Assembly (NCBI GenBank): GCA_023268935.1
Contig: JALRKK010000050.1
Location: 1 to 37,759 of the forward strand
Direction of reading: 5' to 3'
Length of the DNA stretch: 37,759 bases
Origin: Glaciecola sp.
GTDB lineage: Bacteria; Pseudomonadota; Gammaproteobacteria; Enterobacterales; Alteromonadaceae
A model generated the notes under the pieces. The model worked only from the letters and a program-made list of their open reading frames with translations. It was not told the DNA's origin and made no database searches. This document shows positions 35,201 through 37,759 of the stretch, one piece after another. Every line of letters starts with the position of its first letter. Position 1 is the first letter of the stretch. Made by a program: the position numbers and the translations under genes.

Positions 35201-35552
35201 TAACAAACCCTCTGGCTTGGTCCCAGATCAGTGGCGCGATATTTGGTGGAAAATTTGGTCGATGACCGATGCAGACAGCGCATTTACGGATTATTTGAGT
35301 CTGTCGGATTACACCCCAGAGGCAGGTGAAACCAAAGCACATACGTATTATTGGATCAAACAGTGGCAAGTCTTAGGGAACATGCAAAACGACGGTATTA
35401 CGGCAGACTACCCAAGTGCAATGGTCTTTGAAAATCAAGGGATCAAACATTACGTTGTGTATAACTTCAGTGATGCTACCAAAACGGTCCAATTCAGCGA
35501 CGGCGTGACTGTCACTGCCGTACCACGTGATTTTACGGTGTTGAGTTTGTAA
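32232..35552 (+). CDS. GH81 endo-beta-1,3-glucanase (laminarinase) lipoprotein with Ig-like and ExoP-type domains
   Basis: The 1106-residue protein opens with a lipoprotein signal ending LSAC, then a Pro-rich linker. Residues about 43-115 are a DUF5011-type Ig-like domain (YVDAGATATDDVDGNVSV). Residues about 125-290 resemble the ExoP galactose-binding-like domain that follows many marine glycosidases. From about 305 onward is a GH81 catalytic region: LASGRWWGS, DHHFHYG (D789, candidate acid) and NNNESTSEAANSYGAM (E865 and E869, candidate base region). GH81 enzymes cleave beta-1,3-glucan such as laminarin, the storage glucan of algae. It is probably exposed on the outer membrane. AGAGG precedes the ATG, and a LacI-type operator suggests sugar-dependent control. 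Confidence 0.9.
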   Translation: MIYPHIRIVCLSGLLVLSACGGGGDTTSPVVPPPAPPADTTAPVITLNGSATINLTVGQSYVDAGATATDDVDGNVSVSVDNPYTDAAGTYTITYTATDRAGNQSQLRRTVVVTAPAPPSNNASEVVVMRAASPDARWDRGIQAFDQALGYGDCDNATVMCASMQWQTVQDPERGPVLQVTHTNGAQLAGLFISATSGLDFSAYAQGSINFDIKVISGDPNMTFKLDCVYPCTSGNVDLGPQPIGEWTTISYPLAQLQASNLNLRTINTGIVIWASQFNDTVFALDNVYFSTSSENAVVPEPNPTGPGFYDFTALRFGAGNVSDTINPNSYRCVEDYGNWIYNAGVVEPGIAGCDTTTGIPQGTPTPLYPHVSGPAAERPLASGRWWGSVSFLGEMEIGNPNAAAYITPDPITARITNKGVRMMGLPSGIRVLGNDFLYQIPDPFSEVMDGMAIANSQYTNLDATLYDFSDGTVTVSWKSGDVEVMRGTFVHGSPYVYFDVLAGDMVLRTLRADGGEKGTFYAQNNSLGVWTSVAGNTNYFLVTGDAGTVFDAIESNEIRINSATGGMTVALLPTATPPSNAMITEHAQLARNVVHAVQVQYEVDHTQQQVSVSHQYVDANSQPVTTMTGMQPLHWKHAQVREPAYSRRSARGVTQFHVGTGFTYTLPFVGVLPTLPAINNDLELNVVTQHINDFIALGEAQWNDGREDAYWSGKNYGKVAELIALADELALTAQRDQLLTWLKAELTDWFTAASDDGLDEQQYFAYDATWDTLFAMEESFASHQQLNDHHFHYGYLVRAAAEVCRFDASWCSASQYGPMIELLIRDYAGGREDDMFPYLRHFDPANGFSWASGRVNFVRGNNNESTSEAANSYGAMILYGMLTGNEEIRDRGIYLHASTAAAYWQYWNNIDGWQSNNDATLDNFPSGYERITTSIIWGDGAVFSTWFSPAFAHILGIQGLPSNTLSLHIGQYPDYLADYVSLGLTESSNNKPSGLVPDQWRDIWWKIWSMTDADSAFTDYLSLSDYTPEAGETKAHTYYWIKQWQVLGNMQNDGITADYPSAMVFENQGIKHYVVYNFSDATKTVQFSDGVTVTAVPRDFTVLSL

Positions 35553-35577
35553 ATATTTTTGTGGCAGTTTATGTATT

Positions 35578-35605
35578 GACCTGTAGCAGGCTAGTGGTGC
35601 AGGTC
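35578..35605 (+). terminator. Weak hairpin after the GH81 gene
   Basis: GACCTG (35578-35583) pairs with CAGGTC (35600-35605) around a 16-base loop, with no T-run. It could be a weak transcription end. The stretch 35606-35718 shows nothing else I can support. Confidence 0.25.
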
Positions 35606-35718
35606 CGGTACATACTTGGCACAGATTCGGCATACTTTTTCAAAATAACGCAGGCGATACTCGCAAAATCGGTTGATTTTCGAACTGAATAAAAACGTAA
35701 GTGATTGATTTTAAAGGA

Positions 35719-35794
35719 TGGTGGACGCTACTGGGCTTGAACCAGTGACCCTCGCCTTGTAAGGGCGATGCTCTCCCAACTGAGCTAAGCGTCC
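35719..35794 (-). tRNA. tRNA-Val (anticodon TAC)
   Basis: The 76-base minus-strand gene folds as a standard cloverleaf with GGACGCT/AGCGTCC acceptor arms and an encoded CCA. The anticodon loop CTTACAA gives TAC, reading GUA and other GUN codons. D-arm (GCTCAGTTGGGAGAGC) and T-arm (GGTTCAAGC) are normal. The uppermost anticodon-stem pair is T-A, where the neighbouring copy has C-G. Confidence 0.95.
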
Positions 35795-35822
35795 AAGGTA
35801 TTGATTTTGTTACTAAAAAGAG

Positions 35823-35898
35823 TGGTGGACGCTACTGGGCTTGAACCAGTGACCCCCGCCTTGTAAGGGCGGTGCTCTCCCAACTGAGCTAAGCGTCC
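35823..35898 (-). tRNA. tRNA-Val (anticodon TAC), promoter-proximal copy
   Basis: This is nearly identical to the tRNA-Val 28 bases to its left, with the same anticodon and an encoded CCA. The two differ at one anticodon-stem base pair (C-G here). It is transcribed first from the promoter at 35933-35960, so both genes form one transcript. Confidence 0.95.
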
Positions 35899-35932
35899 GT
35901 CTTTTTGTACTTGCCTTGGCAAGTGAGGCGCT

Positions 35933-35960
35933 ATTATAGAGATTCACCTTGTTCTGTCAA
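35933..35960 (-). promoter_or_regulatory. Consensus sigma70 promoter for the tRNA-Val pair
   Basis: On the minus strand TTGACA (35960-35955) and TATAAT (35938-35933) are both exact consensus with 16 bases between. The bases after the -10 box (AGCGCC) form a GC-rich discriminator, a sign of stringent (ppGpp) control typical for stable-RNA promoters. Confidence 0.88.
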
Positions 35961-36049
35961 CTGAAAATGATGTCTTTTTTGTTTTTCATGCTTGTTTGCG
36001 CAAAACCTGAACAAAGTGCGTGTTTTCGCTATTTTCCTGCATGAATGTC

Positions 36050-36073
36050 TATCAAAAATCATCCTATTTGATA
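36050..36073. repeat. Inverted repeat upstream of gltX
   Basis: TATCAAA (36050-36056) and TTTGATA (36067-36073) are exact reverse complements separated by ten bases. The right arm lies at a likely -10 region (GATAAAAT) of gltX, so it may be a regulator site. No T-run terminator role is evident. Confidence 0.35.
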
Positions 36074-36108
36074 AAATATACACGTTATTATCATTTTAAG
36101 GACTTTTT

Positions 36109-37518
36109 ATGTCAGTTGTGACTCGTTTTGCGCCAAGCCCAACAGGGTATCTTCATGTTGGAGGCGCAAGAACAGCTCTGTATTCATGGTTATTTGCTAA
36201 AGCGAATGGTGGTCAATTTGTGTTGCGCATTGAGGATACCGATTTAGAGCGTTCAACTGACGCAGCAAAACAAGCTATTTTAGATGGCATGGAGTGGTTG
36301 GGTTTACATCACGATTCTGGCCCCATTTACCAAACGGATCGATTTGACAGATATAAAGCTTTGATTCAGCAGCTTCTTGACGAAGGCAAAGCCTATAAAT
36401 GCTTCATGTCTCAAGAAGAGTTGGATAGCATTCGCGAAGCACAAGAAAAAGCAGGGGAAAAAGCGCGTTATCCTGGAACGTGGCGTGATCGCACCGATCA
36501 CCCTGACAATTCACCTTATGTCGTGCGTTTCAAAAACCCACTTGATGGTGATGTGGTATTCCATGACCACATTCGCGGAGAGATCCGAATCAGTAACACC
36601 GAGTTAGATGATTTAATCATCCAGCGCTCAGATGGTTCGCCAACGTACAATTTTTGTGTAGTGGTCGATGATTGGGATATGGGGATAACACACGTCGTTC
36701 GAGGTGAAGACCATATTAATAATACCCCTCGTCAAATCAACATCTTTAATGCGTTGGGAGCGCCACTCCCTACATTTGCGCACGTTTCAATGATTTTGGG
36801 AGATGATGGTAAAAAATTATCCAAACGTCATGGTGCGGTCAGCGTGATGCAATACCGCGATGACGGATTCTTGCCTGAGGCCGTCTTGAACTACTTGGTT
36901 CGACTAGGTTGGTCGCATGGTGATCAAGAAGTTTTCAGCGTTGCTGAGATGATTGAGCATTTTAGTCTTAATAACATTAGCAAATCTGCTTCGGCATTTA
37001 ATACAGACAAACTTATCTGGTTGAATCAACATTACATGAAAGAGTTACCCGCTGAGCAAGTTGCACAAGCTTTGGCATGGCATTTTAATGAGATGGGAAT
37101 TGATACAACTGGTGGACCTACGCTGGAGCAAGTCGTTGCCATACAAGCAGACCGAGTGAAAACCTTGAAAGAAATGGCTGAAATCAGCACGTATTTTTAT
37201 CAGGATTTTGATGAATTTGATGCCAACGCTGCCAAAAAGCACTTGCGTCCCGTTGCACAAGAAGCCTTAGAGCTCGTTAAAACCAATTTGTTAGCCATCG
37301 AAGAATGGACCAGTGAAAATATTCAAACCGCAATTAACCAAACCGCTGAAACATTAGAAGTAGGCATGGGTAAAGTTGGGATGCCATTGCGTGTAGCGGC
37401 AACTGGTTCTGGCAATTCACCATCACTTGATGTAACCCTGGTTTTACTAAATAAAGAGCAAATCGCGCAAAGGATAGACAAAGCGCTTACTTTTATAGCA
37501 AATAGGGCGAATTCTTAA
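36109..37518 (+). CDS. gltX: Glutamate--tRNA ligase
   Basis: The 469-residue class I synthetase charges tRNA-Glu. The HIGH-type signature is [18 protein letters not shown] near the N terminus, and the KMSKS-type loop is [22 protein letters not shown] and [15 protein letters not shown] are further family marks. AAGGA precedes the ATG at 36109. The length is normal. A tRNA-Glu gene begins at the right edge of the window and would be its substrate. Confidence 0.98.
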   Translation: MSVVTRFAPSPTGYLHVGGARTALYSWLFAKANGGQFVLRIEDTDLERSTDAAKQAILDGMEWLGLHHDSGPIYQTDRFDRYKALIQQLLDEGKAYKCFMSQEELDSIREAQEKAGEKARYPGTWRDRTDHPDNSPYVVRFKNPLDGDVVFHDHIRGEIRISNTELDDLIIQRSDGSPTYNFCVVVDDWDMGITHVVRGEDHINNTPRQINIFNALGAPLPTFAHVSMILGDDGKKLSKRHGAVSVMQYRDDGFLPEAVLNYLVRLGWSHGDQEVFSVAEMIEHFSLNNISKSASAFNTDKLIWLNQHYMKELPAEQVAQALAWHFNEMGIDTTGGPTLEQVVAIQADRVKTLKEMAEISTYFYQDFDEFDANAAKKHLRPVAQEALELVKTNLLAIEEWTSENIQTAINQTAETLEVGMGKVGMPLRVAATGSGNSPSLDVTLVLLNKEQIAQRIDKALTFIANRANS

Positions 37519-37526
37519 AAAAAGGT

Positions 37527-37555
37527 TTGACTATCTGCGGTGTAGGCAATAGAAT
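37527..37555 (+). promoter_or_regulatory. Predicted promoter for the tRNA-Ala/tRNA-Glu genes
   Basis: TTGACT (37527-37532) and TAGAAT (37550-37555) are 17 bases apart, each one mismatch from consensus. GCGCACC follows as a GC-rich discriminator. The first tRNA begins about 60 bases downstream. Confidence 0.75.
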
Positions 37556-37614
37556 GCGCACCGCTGTAAAGGAACGAGGCAAGCAAGACTCTACGCCAAT
37601 GAGTTCCATCAAAT

Positions 37615-37690
37615 GGGGCCATAGCTCAGCTGGGAGAGCGCAACACTGGCAGTGTTGAGGTCAGCGGTTCGATCCCGCTTGGCTCCACCA
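37615..37690 (+). tRNA. tRNA-Ala (anticodon GGC)
   Basis: The 76-base gene has GGGGCCA/TGGCTCC acceptor arms, the anticodon loop CTGGCAG giving GGC, a normal T-loop (GGTTCGATCC) and an encoded CCA. It should read GCC and GCU codons. Confidence 0.96.
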
Positions 37691-37744
37691 TTACAGCACG
37701 GAGATAGGCCGAAGCATCATTGATGTTTTGCTCCACAACACGAC

Positions 37745-37759
37745 GTCCCGTTCGTCTAG
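37745..37759 (+). tRNA. tRNA-Glu (partial, 5' end only)
   Basis: The last 15 bases, GTCCCGTTCGTCTAG, match the acceptor and D-arm beginning of bacterial tRNA-Glu. The rest lies beyond the window, so the identity is inferred from this 5' segment and the tRNA-Ala neighbour. Confidence 0.72.

Noticed and set aside
35719-35898. Two nearly identical 76-base units with a short spacer could be read as a CRISPR-like or other direct repeat.
   Set aside because: Both fold as complete tRNA-Val genes with CCA and share a consensus promoter.

Overview
The window looks like chromosome from a marine gammaproteobacterium, most likely of the Alteromonadales. That placement is an inference. It rests on a green-type proteorhodopsin, a laminarinase-like GH81 lipoprotein, a monomeric isocitrate dehydrogenase, a recC-recB-recD operon, gltX flanked by tRNA-Val, tRNA-Ala and tRNA-Glu, and moderate GC content. 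Strict species identification is not possible from the sequence alone.

Layout. Bases 1-3676 hold a surface-chemistry cluster: a divergent SGNH hydrolase cut by the left edge, a NodU/CmcH-type carbamoyltransferase, an SxtJ-type membrane protein and a 50-residue DUF5989 membrane protein. Directly against the DUF5989 stop codon lies a small chromosomal integron (3673-~6980). It has a leftward intI with all tyrosine-recombinase catalytic residues, an attI-like region, three complete rightward cassettes (DUF4288 protein, a small unknown protein, a secreted unknown protein) with mutually complementary core sites, and a fourth cassette remnant. A second, decayed DUF5989 copy follows at 6983-7073, so the integron is bracketed by an intact and a broken version of the same small gene.

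Bases 7089-11958 carry a secreted DUF1800/DUF1501 pair, a short ribonuclease J and a small membrane protein. Bases 12229-15174 carry proteorhodopsin, a polyprenyl diphosphate synthase that could feed retinal or carotenoid precursor synthesis, and a serine-hydrolase homologue that has lost its SxxK catalytic motif. Then come a small membrane protein, an NAD(P)-binding epimerase-like protein, a TIGR02647 protein, icd with a clear terminator, and the overlapping recC-recB-recD operon.

On the minus strand from 29743 to 27733 there is a HopJ-domain/YciA-type acyl-CoA thioesterase fusion followed by an RhlE-like DEAD-box helicase. A DUF885 lipoprotein is encoded at 29963-31837. Upstream of it is a compact transcription unit made of a promoter with an internal palindrome, a 13-base perfect Shine-Dalgarno, an 18-codon ORF and an intrinsic terminator. 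The right end holds a three-domain GH81 beta-1,3-glucanase behind a LacI-type operator, two tRNA-Val genes, gltX, tRNA-Ala and the first 15 bases of a tRNA-Glu.

The points most worth following are the 18-residue peptide unit (31871-32078), the HopJ-thioesterase fusion, the integron bracketed by DUF5989 copies, and the catalytically dead serine-hydrolase homologue next to the rhodopsin locus.
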